From positions 19,976,029 through 20,040,028 of the forward strand of contig JASKMD010000008.1 of NCBI GenBank assembly GCA_030144725.1: a DNA stretch of 64,000 bases, read 5' to 3'. This document shows, piece by piece, positions 19,137 through 30,480 of the stretch (within the stretch, counting starts at the first letter, position 1; each line of letters begins with the position of its first letter). This stretch comes from Haematococcus lacustris. Taxonomy: Eukaryota; Chlorophyta; Chlorophyceae; Chlamydomonadales; Haematococcaceae. The position numbers and the translations under genes are program-made. The notes beneath the pieces are model-generated. The model was given only the letters and a program-made list of their open reading frames with translations. It was not told the origin of the DNA and made no database searches.

Positions 19137-20765
19137 CTATTTACGCTGATACTTCTGGAAGTGCTTCACCATGCCATTGGCCTCCATCCTGGCAGTCTGA
19201 GGGCGTCTACCCTGGTACTGCCTGGAGGGACCAGCATGGTCACCACCACGGTCAGGGCTGCGGTCACGCTTGGCAGCCTTGTAGGGGGCAGAGCCACCCT
19301 TCTTCAGGTCTTGCATCAGCTCCCAGGTGCCAGCATCCTTCATGGCCTCTTCCTTGCTCATGCCAGAGGCCTTCCTCTTGCAGTGCTTTGTCCAGTGGGA
19401 TGACAATCCACAGTGGTAGCAGTAGCCACTGGCAGGAGGGGGACCCTCACTGCCAGCTGAGGGAGCAGCAGGACGCCCAGGAGGTGGACCAGGGAACCTG
19501 GCCAGGTTCTGCAGCCCACGTTGCACTTGGGCCACCTGGTGCACAGCAGCAACCGGGCGCCTTGAGGCAGGATGCACACCAGAGCCAGCAGCAGCCACAA
19601 GGGCCTTGTGGTTGGTAATGGCAGCCTTAATGGCCTCATCCAGAGTGGGGGCCACAAGGGCACGCAGATCCTTGGCAACAGGACCACGCAGATCTGCTGA
19701 CAGGCCACGCTGGAAGACATTCACAAGCATGGAATCTGTCATGCAGTCCTTGCCAGCCAAGGTGAGGGTGTTCCTGAAGTCAGTGATGTAGGCTGACAGG
19801 GCAACACCATTAGTCATACGCAGGTGAGTTGAGTCAAGGAGCTTAGCACGTGCTGCATCAGCATCAGTGGTCAGGTCCTCTCCTACAAACTCAAGGAACT
19901 GCTGTGACAGGTAGGGCCATGTGGGGTAGCCAGAATGGGTCAGGGCATATGAGTCCCTAACAGACTGGAACCACACATCCCTAGCCTTCCCTGACAGGAA
20001 AGAGGGCAGAGCAAGAGCAGGGTCCAGGCCATGTGCAACACAGTGTGCCTCAAGGTCCTCCAGGAAAGACAGAGCACGGCGACCGGAGGTCGAACTGGCA
20101 TCAGTCCACCGCTCAGTCACGGGCAACCCGCGACGTGAGTTGGAGTCATGACCAGCAGGGGCAGTGACAGTGGCAGGCAGGGGCGCAGCAGTGGGGCGAA
20201 CCCCAGCATACTTGTCCCGCACAGCAGCAAGTGTGCGAGGGTTCGAAGTGCCGGGTGAACCCGAGGCAACATCTTTCTGCGCAACAGGCTGGTGCATTGC
20301 AGCAGTCAAGTGTTGGAGTGCGCGCAGAGCAGCAGCCAAAGGCCTGACTAGCTGCGACGCTACTTCGACTGGCCTCTTAGCTGGACTAGGGCTAGCTGGC
20401 AGCAAAGCAGCATAAGCAGCACGTTTAGCACCAGCAGGAGGACTCACCAGTGCACCAGCTTGCTGGTTGTTGGCCTGCGCTGCGACCAGCTGCGCCTGGA
20501 GGGTGGCAATTTGCGCGTTGAGCTCGTCGACTGGAGTCGAAGTGCTGTCGAATTGGTCCAGGCCAAACTCGTCCAGGAGCTCCTCTTCTTCACCCAACTG
20601 TTGGGCTCCTGCGGGAAGTGAAGCGGGCAACTCGCCCGGCTCCGGTGCTGCACCGAGTGCAGGACCCGTCTCCGCTGTAGCTGTAACAGCTGAGGCTGGA
20701 GGAAGGACGCCAGAGGCGCCATTGGTCTTGTTCGCCGAAGCGACATTCTGGGTAGTTGAAGTCAT
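19137..20765 (-). CDS. gag: Gypsy-1 gag
   Basis: 542 codons from ATG 20765 to TAG 19139-19137. N-terminal low-complexity and acidic stretch, central capsid-like helical region ('FLEDLEAHCVAHGLDPALAL', 'QFLEFVGEDL', 'LVNVFQRGL'), then a CCHC zinc knuckle 'CYHCGLSSHWTKHC' and a basic tail. Forms the virus-like particle and packages RNA (family knowledge). Stop context AAA TAG GAG; the frame stays open into pol. Confidence 0.93.
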   Translation of the reverse strand: MTSTTQNVASANKTNGASGVLPPASAVTATAETGPALGAAPEPGELPASLPAGAQQLGEEEELLDEFGLDQFDSTSTPVDELNAQIATLQAQLVAAQANNQQAGALVSPPAGAKRAAYAALLPASPSPAKRPVEVASQLVRPLAAALRALQHLTAAMHQPVAQKDVASGSPGTSNPRTLAAVRDKYAGVRPTAAPLPATVTAPAGHDSNSRRGLPVTERWTDASSTSGRRALSFLEDLEAHCVAHGLDPALALPSFLSGKARDVWFQSVRDSYALTHSGYPTWPYLSQQFLEFVGEDLTTDADAARAKLLDSTHLRMTNGVALSAYITDFRNTLTLAGKDCMTDSMLVNVFQRGLSADLRGPVAKDLRALVAPTLDEAIKAAITNHKALVAAAGSGVHPASRRPVAAVHQVAQVQRGLQNLARFPGPPPGRPAAPSAGSEGPPPASGYCYHCGLSSHWTKHCKRKASGMSKEEAMKDAGTWELMQDLKKGGSAPYKAAKRDRSPDRGGDHAGPSRQYQGRRPQTARMEANGMVKHFQKYQRK

Positions 20766-20809
20766 GTTGACTGGACCGCGAGCTTAAATGCTCGGGGTCG
20801 GAAACCAGC

Positions 20810-21108
20810 TGTAACGTGCGGGGACGCAACGTCAGATGACCTTTTGACACAAGCTCGAAGGCCGGTCCAGTCGAGGCGGTGACTTCCGACTAGGGTGTTG
20901 GGTTACAGAGGTGTATTGCGAGAATGGCTAGAGCTTAGAACGGGGCTCCCTGGAATCGAACCAGTTGTACTCACGAACGCAATGTCGCTAGTCTTTACCT
21001 GCCAAATCTCACTCTACACGTGTAACCCGCGTCCCGCGACGGCTCGCATTCACGAGACAGCCCAGACGACGCGAAGCGGCAATCTCTTCCAGAGGTGCGC
21101 ACTTTACA
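20810..21108 (-). repeat. Gypsy-1 5' LTR
   Basis: 299 bp; by position it holds the element's promoter. Followed at 21109 by the target-site duplication. Confidence 0.97.
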
Positions 21109-21336
21109 CTTTGGTTTGGTCAAAACCTGCATGCTCAGACATCTCCAGTCTCCGCAGCTGCTCCGAGCACCTTTGCCGCCAACCAGCAGTACCAGGATGA
21201 ACTGCTGGCCGCAATCCGCGTGCGCAAGGAAGCGTCAGAACCCATGGTATGACCAGTTCACTAGTATGTCAGAAACATGCACACTCCACGTGCTTGCAGC
21301 CTGCTCTGAAGCATTTTGTGTGAAAGTGTGTGGGTT
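21109..21336 (+). pseudogene. H gene 5' copy, right part (exon 2 and following intron)
   Basis: Resumes the copy interrupted at 14824. Exon 2 equivalent ends CCCATG at 21247, then the intron. Homology to 46225-46722 stops at 21336 (..GTGTGTGGGTT). Confidence 0.75.
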
Positions 21337-22455
21337 AGAGCGCGACTGGTTAAACTAACTTCGTGCTGTTTTGGGGCTTTAACGTGCTTTAACCAAATCT
21401 TTAACCATCTTTAACCAGTCCAGCCTAACACCCTGACGACCCGGAGTGCAATTGGGGTTTGATAGAGGTCTTGCGGTACATAGTACACACGTTTCAACGC
21501 CCCCGATATTTACAGATCCAGGCAGATAGCTTCATTTAGAGTATTGGGGGCGTATGTTGGGCTGGTATGAGCTGAGCAAGCCGCTAAGCAAGCCGCCGAG
21601 CAAGGCGACCAGCCTTTGTGCTCCTTTTGTTCCTGCGTGATGTTCGACACGGCTAGTCTCGCCTAGCATCGCAAGCACACCAGCTTGTTGACCGTATTGA
21701 TGGTAATGTTGTAATGTGCCTCCCGCAGCGACGTAGAGAGCTGTAGCTCCCCGGAGGATACTTCGCTAGTCCCGCTAGTGCGGACGGTGCTTGAGTAGCA
21801 AATTTTGACTTGCAGCCTGACTTGCACTGACGCACTTGTGCATTTGCGCTCGCGATGCTTACCGCCATCATCCCCGCCGCTACCCCCAGCTAACGGGACA
21901 ATTGCGTTCACAATATAAATCATAAGCCAAAGCCACAGCTAGCCTTTCTTATTTAGCCTGCTTCCAGCAGAGTAACGTCGTAGAGAAACACCAGCCTAGC
22001 GTATAGGTCTGCATTGTTGGCCCAGTCGGGGTCAGCATCGCAATCAGGGGCTGCTTCGCCATTCATTACGGCAAGAACGAGTGCAGTTTTGAGCGCAGAC
22101 TTCTGAGTGCAGACTTGCAGCTGTGCCACGGTAGGCCGCGGAAAGGCTGCGTATTTACATTGGGGTCGAAGTTAGGAGTTCCGGCCTCCATCGCGACTGC
22201 AGAGTGCGACCTGGCGGTTATGTTAAAGATTGGTTAAACTTTGTGGCTTGGTTAAAGATGGTTAAAGATGGCCCTATTCGCGGTCGCGACAATAAAAAAT
22301 TCATATTTATTGCCCTAACCGCTGCACTTTTTGGCCGCCAGCCTCACTGACTAGGGCATTCGGGCTTGCGAGCGCGCATCGCTATTGCAGAGCAGATCCT
22401 TTGCCCTTCGCGGTGCTCAATAGCGAGAAAGGACGCCATTTTTCGAGGTCTGTTG

Positions 22456-22539
22456 GGCAGTTGGTGAGCAATAGTTCGTATTCATTAGCGCCCTTTCGAA
22501 AGGGCCTTCATGAATACGAACTATTGCCCATCAACTGCC
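22456..22539. repeat. 84-bp near-perfect palindrome
   Basis: Centred on CCCTTTCGAAAGGG (22491-22504). The arms (GGCAGTTG..CAATAGTTCGTATTCAT) match with about five mismatches. Would form a long hairpin or cruciform. Confidence 0.9.
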
Positions 22540-22594
22540 TTGCAGTTCGAGTAGTTAGGCGAAGCATCCGCCGCGTCAGCCGTCGTCGTCAGCC

Positions 22595-22870
22595 ACTTCG
22601 CTCACAATGGCACTTCGCTCACAATGGCACACAATGGCACTTCGCTCACAATGGCACACAATGGCACTTCGCTCACAATGGCAGTCGCTCAGTCGCACAG
22701 TCGCAATGGCACAATGGCAATGGCATAGTGGCAATGGCATAGTGGCATAGTGGCAATGGCATAGTGGCAATGGCATAGTGGTACTCGTGCTGTGGCCATC
22801 GCACTAATGCCATCGCACAGTGGCAGTTGCTGCTATCGCACAGTGGCAATGGCATAGTGGAAAGGCAATG
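22595..22870. repeat. AATGGCA-type short tandem repeats
   Basis: Irregular tandem of 'CACAATGGCACTTCGCT' followed by 'GGCATAGTGGCAAT' units within the inverted-repeat element. Confidence 0.8.
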
Positions 22871-23111
22871 TCAAGGCAATGTGCAGGCAATGGCCAATCG
22901 CTACCATCGCATCGGTGTCAATCGCACAATAGTAAACGCACAGTAGCAGTCGCCCAGTAGCAAAAGCACATGCTGCTGCAAGCACCGGCCACCACCACCA
23001 GCGTGAAGTTCGTTGACAACGGACAACCGCTAGCTACTCAATAAATTCAAACTATTAATAAAACCGCGACCGCGAATAGGGCCATGGTTTAACATTCCGG
23101 GTCACGCTCTA

Positions 23112-23331
23112 CCCCCCACACCCCCACCCTCACCAACCCCTCCACCTCGCCGACCCTAGGGACCCCCGGACAACACAACATACACCCCTAGGCCCCCCAG
23201 CACCAAGGCACAACCCTCGCTGCCCCTCCGCCCCCACTAAACGAACACAAGAACCTAACCTAGGGCGCCCCAAAGACCTAACAGCCTCCAACCCCTTCAA
23301 ACACTCAGAACCCCTAACAAGCTAACCCAGC
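23112..23331 (-). other. LINE 3' untranslated region (probable)
   Basis: Non-coding sequence directly after the LINE stop on the minus strand, GT-rich towards its end, running up to the inverted-repeat element at 23110. No poly(A) tail recognised. Confidence 0.4.
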
Positions 23332-26300
23332 TCAAGCAAGAGGGGCAAGGAAGGGGACGGGCCACTGCAAGGACAGGCGCACAACTAGCTCACCCGCCCC
23401 AAACGCCCTCTCCTCCCGCTGCCTGGCCCCCGCTACTATCCCCCCGGCCTCCCCTCCCCCTAGCCTCTCCAGCGCCCTCTCCTCTGCCCCCTCCTTGGCG
23501 AACCACCCTCCTGACGGCTCCGGCCACAACCGGTCAAACTGGTCTGCGCCAAGCTCCGGGTCCGTACCCCTAAACCAGGTGGAGGGCACCGCTCCACAAA
23601 GGCCCACCCGGATGTCTCTGCCTACCCGGTGCCAGTCGCGTTTAACAGCGGAGGAGAGGGTGAGGACGACCTCCTCTGCCACTCGTTGCGCCACCATCTG
23701 CGGCTGGAGGGCTGTAGCGGCCCCGGAGCTGCGGAGACGCCACACCGTGCCTAGATAGGCCACGCGCAACCTGAGCCACAGCAAACTGTCTGGGGGCTGG
23801 AAGGGAGGAGCCTCGCTGCGGGTGGGGCGACCACTGAGGAGCAGGAGGGCATCGCCGGAGGGGGGGCGGGTGCCGGTAAGGTGGCCGTACACATCCAACA
23901 CCCACTCCCAGACCGGAGCCACGGCGGGGCAAGTGAGGAAGGCGTGGGTAAGGGTCTCCAGCTGGCCCGGCTGGCAGAGGCGGCAGGCGGATGAACCCGG
24001 GGCAGCAGCGCCCTTAAGGATGTGGCCCCACAAGGCCCCAACCATGAGGCTGCCGTGGAGCACCCGCCAAGCCACGATGGCATGCTCCCGGCGGAGGGTG
24101 GGGTCCATCAGCTCCTTCCACACCTGGAGACAGGACTGGCCCGGTCTAGTGGCTGCGGCCAGCTCATCCACCGTGCCATCGGGGGGGACTTGCAGGGTAG
24201 CTGGCTGCCTACCGGTGCGCCGGGGCCCTTGCTGGGCCTCCAACTGTCGCTCCGCCCGCTCGGCTGCTCGTTGCTCCGGGGAGGGGCGGGGAGGGGCTCT
24301 GGCGGAGGTGACTCGCCAGCGCGGCGCCTGGCTGCCTTGCACTTCCTCAGGGAGCAACTCCTCCGCGTCCCTGCCTTGCTGCTCCCGCTCTTCCGCTGCT
24401 CGCTGGGCTGTAACTTGCTGAGCGCTGGCCTGCCACCGCTCCTCCAGCTCCCTGAACGCCCCTCCGTCAGCTGCTGTCCCCTGAGCCAACCCGGCCTCCC
24501 GTGGGGGGCGCCTACCCCAAAGCACCGGCCACAGGCCCCCCCCGGGAGGGTAGAGCGCGTCAGCGCTGACTCGCTGGAGCTGGTGGAGGCGCACCTTGGC
24601 ATCCCTGACGGTAAACTCCAAGAGGGTGGTGGTGCCCAAGCCCCACACCTGGGGATCCAGCTGCAGGTGGGCCCAGGGGCCTAGGAGCCACTCCTCCTTG
24701 GGCCAGGGAGGGGGCCCGGCCTTATGCGCTGGGGCTCCACCTTGCCCTCCTGCTCCACCCCCTCCCTGCCCCCCACCCCTGCCCCTACCCCCGCTCCCTC
24801 CCCTGCCTCTGCCCCTCCCCCCCCCCCTATCTACCCCCCCCTGCCCCTGGCCCTGACCACCCTCCCGCCCTTGCCCGCCCAGGCGCCCTGCAGGCAGAGG
24901 ACGGAGGTGGGTAGCTCGCTCCTCCGGTGTCAAGAGGTAGTTGGGCTTGTTCAGGCGGGCCACCGCAGCCGGCTCCCAGACTGCCCCCTCCACCACTTGG
25001 AACGTCCCCAGGGGCCCCTGGCCCGTGGGGTTAAGGGGGAAGAGCCGCCCGTTGGGGGCCACCCAGTGGGAGGGATGGAGCGCGGGGTGGCACCGAGCCA
25101 CGAACCCCACCCCGGGCCCCACCCTCAGGCATTCCCAATCAGGCGGGGGGGGGTCACGGAGGTCCACCCACTGCTGCCAGGGCTCCGGGAGGCAGGCTCT
25201 AACCAGGTCGCCAGCCCACCGGGTGACACCCTCGAGCTGAGACTGCCGCTGAAGGGCCTCCCGCACGTGGCGGACATGGGTCCAACCCTGGCTCTCTGCC
25301 TCCTGTCTAGCAGAAGGGATCAGGCGGATCAGAGGGTTGAACCACAACGGTTCCGCCATCACCGAGTAGAAGGATTGACTCTCTGGGGGTACCACACGGA
25401 ACAGACGAAGTTGGGCCAAGGCGGCCACGTGAGCTTGCAGCCGCGGGGTGATATTGCGCAAGGGAGGGGCGCTGGGGTCTGTGATGACCCAAGTGCTGAG
25501 GCCGTGGCTGGGGTCTGCCAAAAGGCTGTGGGTAAGGGGTTGCCAAGGGCGCACCCGGGGCGACCAAAGCTGGGCCAACATCTTCGCCCGCATGGCTGTG
25601 CTGATGACCCCTAGGTCTGGGAGCCCCACCCCTCCCTCCCGCCGGGGCATAACGCAGATGGCCTCGCTAGGGTACAGGCGGTTGCTGTTGGGGCTGCGCT
25701 CCTGGGGAAGGTCTGACGCAGCGACAAAGCGTTTGATGGCAAGGGCCATGGCCTGCGCCAAGGCTGTGGGAGGTTGCACGGCGGCCATCTGGTAGATGAC
25801 CTTACTGGCCAGGCACTGCTGAGCCACCTGTACCCTCCCAAGCAGGTTGAGGCCCAGGGGCTGCCAAGGGAGGGAGGCCGCTGTGATGGCAGCTGCAGCA
25901 CCACCATAGGCGGCCTCTCCTGTGGCAGCGTAAGAGGTCGCCCCTAGGGGGACCCCCAGGTGGCGCACCACCAACCCCGGCGGCGCGGCGCGGATGACCC
26001 CCCCTGCCCCTGCCCCTGCTCCTGCCCCTGCCCCTGCCCCTGCCCCTGCCTCTGCCCCTGCCCCTGCCCCTGCCCCTGCCCCTGCCCCTGCCCCTGTCCC
26101 TGCCCCTGCCCCTGCCCCTGCCCCTGCCCCTGCCCCTGCCCCTGCCCCTGCCCCTGCCCCTGCCCCTGCCCCTGCCCCTGCCCCTGCCCCTGCCCCTGCC
26201 CCTGCCCCTGCCCCTGCCCCTGCCCCTGCCCCTGCCCCTGCCCCTGCCCCCGCCTCTACCCTTCCCCTCTCCCCTCCCTTAGCGCCTCCCCTCCCCCCTC

Positions 26301-26798
26301 CCTCCCCTCCCACCCTTGCCAACCCTGCTCCCTCCGCCCCCAGGGCCTCCGGCTCGCCCTGAACGGTCACTGGTTGGACGCACGGCAGGGCCACGCTCTT
26401 GCTCACGCTCAGCGCTGGGCCGCCTGCGGTGCGGAACCGCTCCAAGGCCTCCACCACCACTTCCCCGTCCTTGACCCGATCCGCCACCAGGATGGTGAGG
26501 TCGTCCGCGTACTCCTTGGTGGGAAGCGCGGGGGTCAGGGTGGCAGCGTGCATGGCCAGGGGACTAGTGGGAATAGCGGGGGTGGTGATGCGACCCGCCC
26601 GCTGGAGCGAGCTGAGGTAGCTAACGAGCGGTTGCAACACCACACACCAGTACAACGGGGAAGCCCCACTGCCCTGTAGAAGCCTAGAGGCCAAGGGGAA
26701 GCTGTCGGTGAGGTAGCCGTTGACGAGCACCTGGCTGGTGGCCCCCCGGTGCAGCAGCTGCGCCCAGCGCACGTGCCCCTGCTGGCTGAACCCCATGG
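23332..26798 (-). CDS. LINE reverse transcriptase, C-terminal part (split gene)
   Basis: Continuation of the frame at 36760-37414, interrupted by Gypsy-2 exactly after Glu-Ala-Met. Joining the two sides with one CATGG restores '..DTLEAMGFSQQGHV'. RT motif 'KEYADDLTILVADRV' (YADD) is present. Next comes a (CCCCTG)n-coded Ala-Gly run of about 88 residues, then thumb-like sequence. A C-terminal zf-RVT-type motif 'CRLCQPGQLETLTHAFLTC' is typical of plant/algal L1-like LINEs. A Gly/Arg-rich run ('GQGREGGQGQGQGG') lies between. No stop inside. 3' flank 23112-23331 is non-coding. Confidence 0.88.
25998..26262. repeat. (CCCCTG)n hexanucleotide tract inside the LINE ORF
   Basis: About 44 near-perfect hexamers; being a multiple of three it keeps the reading frame and codes for Ala-Gly on the minus strand. 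It lies just after the YADD motif region of the RT. Confidence 0.95.
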
Positions 26799-26972
26799 TG
26801 TAACGTGCGGGAGTTCTCAGCCACGCACCCCACAGGTTAGACCTAGGCTAGATACCAAGTACACGAGCTTAGAGCGGGGTAGCTCGTTGGGTTCTGAGCC
26901 CACCGTTCCCATTACAGGGTTCAGGTATCTCTTGGCCAACGTCACACTTGCATGCGCCCTACAATTGTAACA
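26799..26972 (-). repeat. Gypsy-2 3' LTR
   Basis: 174 bp, identical by eye to the copy at 36586-36759. Confidence 0.96.
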
Positions 26973-27115
26973 TTCCTCCCTTCCTACAAGGCAGCTTCCC
27001 CTCTCCGCCACCTTCCGGCGACTCGCGGACTGACGACCGTCAGCCGCTAGACACAGCCAACGGATTACACCGCGGCCTTGCATTCACAATCCTAGGCAGC
27101 CACACACCCATGCAC

Positions 27116-29919
27116 TTACTTAAGGTTGTGAGCAACATTGTACACCTGTAATAGCTCTGCACACCCAGTCATGTTCTTGCGTGGCTCCCATGTGTTGTGC
27201 TCCACGCCATAGCCCTTCCACTTGAGTAGGTAGGCCCCAGCTCTCCCGTTGCGCACTTGTCTGTGCGACAACACCTGCTCCACTTCATACACCGGCCTGT
27301 CATCCAACCACTGAAGGGGAGGGGGCAGGTGTGGAACATCGCCTTTGTACGGCTTCAGCAAGGACACGTGAAACACCGGGTGCACCCGGTTCATGCATGC
27401 GGGCAACACCAGCTTGACAGCCACTGACCCCACCAAGGCTGAGACCAACAACGGGCCAATGTACCTAGGCAGCAGCTTACGCGCCGCACCAGCCTTCAAT
27501 GCCAGGTTGCGTGTGGATAGCAAGACTTGCTGCCCCACCACATACCGCACTGGGCGCCGGCGTGCATTGGCATATCTAGCCATGCGTTCTTGTGCACGCG
27601 CCATGCTTGTGCGTGCATTTGCCACACTCACTTGCCATACTTTGGTAAAAGCTTGGGCAGAAGGTACCCGCCCAGCTGGCAGGTCCAGCAACACGGGTGT
27701 CACCGGTGACTGCCCGAAGTTGACAAAGAAAGGAGTGTTCTGGATTGACTCCTGCCAACTGTTGTTCACGGCAAACTCAGCACAAGGCAGGTGATCAGGC
27801 CAGTCATGCTGAGTAGGCCCCACATAGTGACGCAACATCTCCTCAAGCACCCTGTTGTAGCGCTCAGTCTGCCCATCTGACTGTGGGTGGTAAGCAGTTG
27901 ATAAGCACCGCTTGATTTGGAGCTGCTCACACACACCCTCCCAGAATAGGTTGTGAAAGTGGGCACCACGGTCAGTGATCACTTCACGTGGCAGGCCATG
28001 CAGCCGGAAGATGTGCTTGATGAACAGTTTGGCAAACCCCATGGCATCCATTGATTCATTGCAAGGGGCAAAGTGCACCATCTTTGAGAGCCGGTCAACA
28101 AAGACGCAGATGCTATCATAACCCTCATGGCTCTTGGGCAGTTTGACAATCAGATCCATGCTTATGCTCTCCCACCTCCAACCAGGCACGGACAGGGGTT
28201 GTAGCAGCCCACCTGGCTTCTGGGTGGCAGCCTTGTTGTGCTGACAGGCATCGCAATTTGCCACGTAGTGGCGCACATCCTCTCTCATGGTGCTCCACCA
28301 AAATACAGCCCGCAGCCGTTGCAGAGTCTTTGTGATACCTGAATGGCCGCTATAAGCGGCATCGTGCACTTCATGCAAGATGTGCTCACGCAGAGCCATC
28401 ACGTTGGGCACCACATAGACATCAGTGTCAGCCATCTTCCACAAACCCTCATCTGTGTGCTTCATAACAGCAGTTTGTGCAGGATCTCTAAACATGGGAT
28501 CATCTTCATACCCAGCCCGTAGTTGGTCTGCCACAGTGTTGTGATGAAAGAGTGGCGGCTCAGTATTGCAAGTCATCTTGGCATCCGAGTCAGAGTCAGA
28601 GCCGGAGCTAGTGCTAGCATCACCATGTGGCAGCAAATCAGCAGCCTCATCATAAGGAGGAGGCACGTGTGCTGCCGGCACTGTCATCACATGATCAGCA
28701 TAAGGTGGCATGGGAGGCGCATGCATCGCTGTCACATGATCAGCATGAGGCTTGGCAGTGTGCTTTGGTGTCACACCGCGAGCCTGAGCACGTGTGATGG
28801 CCAGGAGCCACACGGTCATTGCGAGGACAGGATACCTGCTGAGTGGGTCTGCAGGGTTGCCAACACCTGGCTTGTATCTGATCTCAAAACTAAACCTGGC
28901 CATGTACTCCATCCACCTGGCCTGGCGCCGTGATAGCACCTTTTGGGTTTGGAGGTAGGTTAAAGGCATGTGGTCAGTAACCAAGACAAATGACACACCT
29001 TCAAGATAGCAGCGCCATACTTTGCATGCCGTCACAAGTGCCAGCAGCTCCTGCTCTCCAGTGGTGTAGTTGCACTCTGCCGCAGAAAATTTCCTGCTCA
29101 TGTATGCCACCGGGTGGTCATCTTGCAGCAACACCGCCCCCACACCCAGTAAGGACGCATCGCAGCACACTTCAAATGGGCGCGTGTGATCAGCTAGCTT
29201 AAGCATGGGTACTTGGGCAATAGCATGCTTCAATGCTTGAAATGCAGCTAAGGTCTCAGGGGTCCAGGCGTGCCAGTCAAAATCCTTGGCTTTCAGGCCC
29301 ACCAGGTCTGTTAGTGGCGCAGCCAGCATGCTGAACCCTAACACGAAGCGACGCACATAGTTTGCAGCCCCCAAGAACCCTTGCAGAGCAAGCAGGGTGT
29401 GAGGTACAGGCCAGCTGTGGATGGCCTCAACCTTGGCTGGATCCACAGCAATGCCATCTTTGCCAACTATGTGACCTAGAAACTTGAGCATTGCTCGCAG
29501 AAAAGAGCATTTTGACATGCGTGCAAACAATTTGTGCATTTGCAACCGTTGTAGCACTTGCTCTAGATGCATGAAGTGTTCCTCCAAGGACCGTGACATG
29601 ATGAGTATGTCATCCAAGTACACCAACACAGACTTGCCCAGCAGGTCATGGAAGATGTTATTCATGACGCGTTGAAAAGTGGCAGGTGCATTAGTTAGGC
29701 CAAAACACAATACCTTGTATTGGTAATGTCCGGTGGGGGTACTGAAAGCGGTCTTGGGCACGTCCTCAGCTGGGATCAGGATCTGATGGTAGCCGCTCTG
29801 CAGATCCATGCTGCTGAAAACAGTGCATCCCTGCAACTTGTCAAATAGGTCATCAATGAGCGGCAGCGGAAACCTGTCACGCACAGTGATCTTGTTGAGC
29901 GCCCTGAAATCTACACACA
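27116..29919 (-). CDS. pol: Gypsy-2 pol, RT to chromodomain part
   Basis: Continues 'TLRM' of 34120-35166 as 'CVDFRALNK' once the nested element and one CA are removed. RT 'FSSMDLQSGYHQI' and 'LVYLDDILIMSRS' (YLDD); RNase H 'EVCCDASLLGVGAVL'. Integrase zinc motif with 'CDACQHNKA'; core 'ICVFVDRLSKMVHF', 'TDRGAHFHN' and 'ERYNRVLEEML'. Chromodomain 'GAYLLKWKGYGVEHNTWEP' at the C-terminus. No other damage, so the nested insertion is its only visible lesion. Cannot make full-length Pol as it stands. Confidence 0.95.
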
Positions 29920-30055
29920 CACTCGTGGAGAATAAGGCCGAGTCGGCGATTTTAGTTAAGGGGGACTGCAGATAGCCCTTGCAAAGCCCGTCCCATCGCC
30001 ATGTGTTTCATGATTTTAATCGACGTGGTTGGGCTGTAATCGGCCTTTAGCTGAA

Positions 30056-30480
30056 GCGGTCAAACCTTGTGCAGGGTTTCGCCAAACCGTGCACAGGGTT
30101 TCAACTGGCTCAGCCCCTATGTGGCCGTCAAGCCAGTTCCTGACCCTGTGCAGCGTTTCGCTGACCGTGCGCAGGGTTTCGCTGACCATGCACAGGGTTT
30201 CAAAGACCGTGCACAGGGTTTCATAGACCGTGCACAAGGTTTGGTGTGGCTCAGTTCCTAGGCGTTTCTGACCGTGTGCAGGGTTTCGCTGACAATGTGC
30301 AGGGTTTCAAAGACCTAGTGCAGGGTTTCATTGACCTAGTGCAGGGTTTCATAGACCGTGCACAGGGTTTGGTGTGGCTCAGTTCCTAGGCGTTTCTGAC
30401 CGTGTGCAGGGTTTCGCTGACCTTGCACAAGGTTTCATAGACCTAGTGCAGGGTTTCATAGACCGTGCACAGGGTATCAA
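30056..30480. repeat. Left subterminal repeat array of CACTA-like copy 1
   Basis: More than ten copies of GTGCA(C/G)AGGGTTTC spaced about 20-30 bp, with two long near-repeats around 'GGTTTGGTGTGGCTCAGTTCC'. Confidence 0.85.

Larger units (their letters stand above)
14825..21108 (-). mobile_element. Gypsy-1: complete Ty3/Gypsy chromovirus-type LTR retrotransposon
   Basis: 6284 bp with two 299-bp LTRs identical by eye (14825-15123 and 20810-21108), TG..CA ends and a 5-bp duplication CTTTG (14820-14824, 21109-21113). Transcribed leftwards: 5' LTR at right, gag, pol, polypurine tract (15124-15138, GGAGGGGGAGGAA on minus), 3' LTR. Domain order protease-RT-RNase H-integrase-chromodomain. Identical LTRs and open frames indicate a young, possibly active copy. 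Inserted in an H 5' copy. The minus sequence just after the 5' LTR (GCTGGTTTCC..) may be the primer site, but I could not match a tRNA. Confidence 0.97.
21337..23110. mobile_element. Inverted-repeat-rich non-coding element(s), probably non-autonomous DNA transposon
   Basis: The right end read in reverse starts AGAGCGTGACCCGG..TGTTAAAC. Two similar left ends are present, at 21337 (AGAGCGCGACTGGTTAAAC) and 22201 (AGAGTGCGACC..TGTTAAAG). A perfect 21-bp inverted repeat beginning ATGGCCCTATTCGCGG lies at 22268-22288 and 23065-23085. GGTTAAAGATG-like repeats sit next to the ends. No coding capacity and no clear target duplication, so superfamily and exact borders stay open. Part could alternatively be the 3' UTR of the adjoining LINE. 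Confidence 0.5.

Noticed and set aside
24022..25614. Long plus-strand ORFs opposite the LINE
   Set aside because: GC-rich antisense shadows of the LINE RT frame, which has clear motifs.
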